From SAR202 cluster bacterium (GTDB taxonomy: Bacteria; Chloroflexota; Dehalococcoidia; Lucifugimonadales; UBA2962): a DNA stretch of 64,000 nucleotides. The notes below the pieces were generated by a model. That model made no database searches and was not told where the DNA came from. It was given only the letters and a program-made list of their open reading frames with translations. Both the position numbers and the translations under genes were made by a program. Shown here in pieces: positions 63,502 to 64,000 of this stretch. Numbering within the stretch: the first letter of the stretch is position 1; the number at the start of each line of letters is the position of its first letter. Location of the stretch: positions 26,867-90,866 of the forward strand of contig JAKUTS010000008.1 of the NCBI GenBank assembly GCA_022447925.1, in the 5' to 3' direction.

Positions 63502-64000
63502 TTAGTTTAGGTTGTATCTACCTTGGAAAACTGTTGCAATGGGGCCTTTCATATATACATCGGAGTTATTTTCCCAGTGTATTTCAAGGTCCCCTCCAGG
63601 CAATTTAACAGTAACTTTGTTGTTAACAAGACCTTTTTTGATTGCGATTACGGCTGCTGCACATGCTCCTGTGCCGCACGCTAGGGTTTGGCCAGAACCT
63701 CGCTCCCAAACTCTTAAGGCAATTGAATCGCGATTCAGTATATTGATAATCTCAAAATTCACTTGTTCAGGAAACATGGGATGGTTTTCAATCTTTGGTC
63801 CTATATGAGCTAAATCAAAGCTGCTGATAGGGGTATCAAGGATTGTAACAGCGTGTGGATTTCCCATAGACAGGGCTGATACAGCAAAATGCTGACCTTC
63901 AATTTCTATATCATGGTCCTCTACTGCATCGTAGCCTTCTAAAACAAATGGCACCTCTGAACTTAGAAATCCTGGCTGTCCCATATTAACTGATGCCGCT
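63502..64000 (-). CDS. dapF: Diaminopimelate epimerase (N-terminus off window)
   Basis: Converts LL- to meso-diaminopimelate for lysine and peptidoglycan. The frame is open to the window end; about 166 residues of the usual 270-280 are present. The preserved part includes VNMGQPGF, SMGNPHAVT, the RVWERGSGQTLACGTGACAAAV segment with the second catalytic cysteine, and VKLPGGDLEIHW. The N-terminal half with the first cysteine is outside. It lies 19 bp upstream of the aminotransferase gene. Confidence 0.95.
   Translation of the reverse strand, partial: AASVNMGQPGFLSSEVPFVLEGYDAVEDHDIEIEGQHFAVSALSMGNPHAVTILDTPISSFDLAHIGPKIENHPMFPEQVNFEIINILNRDSIALRVWERGSGQTLACGTGACAAAVIAIKKGLVNNKVTVKLPGGDLEIHWENNSDVYMKGPIATVFQGRYNLN

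Overview
This 64-kb window is AT-rich bacterial chromosome with compact, mostly co-directional genes and very frequent TTG starts. No rRNA or other phylogenetic marker is visible. The gene mix is a diaminopimelate route through an LL-DAP-type aminotransferase plus dapF, a three-gene FAD/Fe-S glycolate-type oxidase, formate-tetrahydrofolate ligase, a potassium-type membrane pyrophosphatase and a DUF6391-like protein. This fits a free-living, perhaps marine, member of the Chloroflexota (SAR202 / Dehalococcoidia-like). That placement is inference only. I see no transposase, integrase, phage gene or CRISPR array.

Layout. (1) 1-7505 is mainly minus-strand housekeeping: a membrane pyrophosphatase cut by the window edge, thiamine phosphate synthase with an extra N-terminal domain, RNase HII, a DinB-like protein, MnmA, NDK, TsaB and TsaE, with RsfS on the plus strand. 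(2) 7709-13104 (+) carries an esterase, an HpcH/HpaI aldolase, two tandem zinc alcohol dehydrogenases and a seven-blade kelch lipoprotein. (3) 13154-17343 (-) carries an unrecognised protein, a 58-residue membrane protein, fhs and an MFS exporter. (4) 17344-17720 holds a candidate pseudoknotted structured RNA just upstream of aroC (+). (5) 18833-23832 (-) is a glcD-glcE-glcF-SDR operon.

(6) 23937-52909 (+) is an almost unbroken 29-kb cell-surface glycan locus. It encodes an O-antigen ligase/polymerase-like protein, nucleotide-sugar enzymes (UDP-HexNAc dehydrogenase, an epimerase/decarboxylase, UDP-GlcNAc 2-epimerase), an AsnB-type amidotransferase, two (alpha/alpha)-barrel lyase-like proteins, cytoplasmic GT4 and GT2 glycosyltransferases, two methyltransferase-like proteins, an AglD-type flippase-like protein, a NodU-type carbamoyltransferase and a PglC/WcaJ-type initiating phosphoglycosyltransferase. 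Its most distinctive feature is three polytopic GT-C-like membrane proteins, each preceded within 1-7 bp by a 51-54-residue single-helix membrane protein. The small proteins share a pattern: basic N-terminus, helix containing Trp, short C-terminal amphipathic tail. I propose this repeated two-gene module is an undescribed membrane glycosyltransferase with a dedicated mini-subunit. Together the genes suggest an amidated aminouronic-acid glycan initiated on undecaprenyl phosphate, with polyprenyl-phosphate-sugar donors flipped and used by the GT-C enzymes.

(7) 52902-64000 is mixed: a thioredoxin-fold DUF255 protein, tRNA-Arg(UCU), a DUF6391-like protein, a small HTH protein with a strong promoter, smpB, an S41 protease lipoprotein, a winged-helix/TIR-like protein preceded by a nested palindromic element, 3-methyladenine glycosylase I, an SDR, HflX, an LL-DAP-type aminotransferase and the 3' part of dapF.

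Several genes (23937, 55841, perhaps 5467) have a TATAAT box only 6-10 bases before the ATG, which suggests leaderless transcripts.
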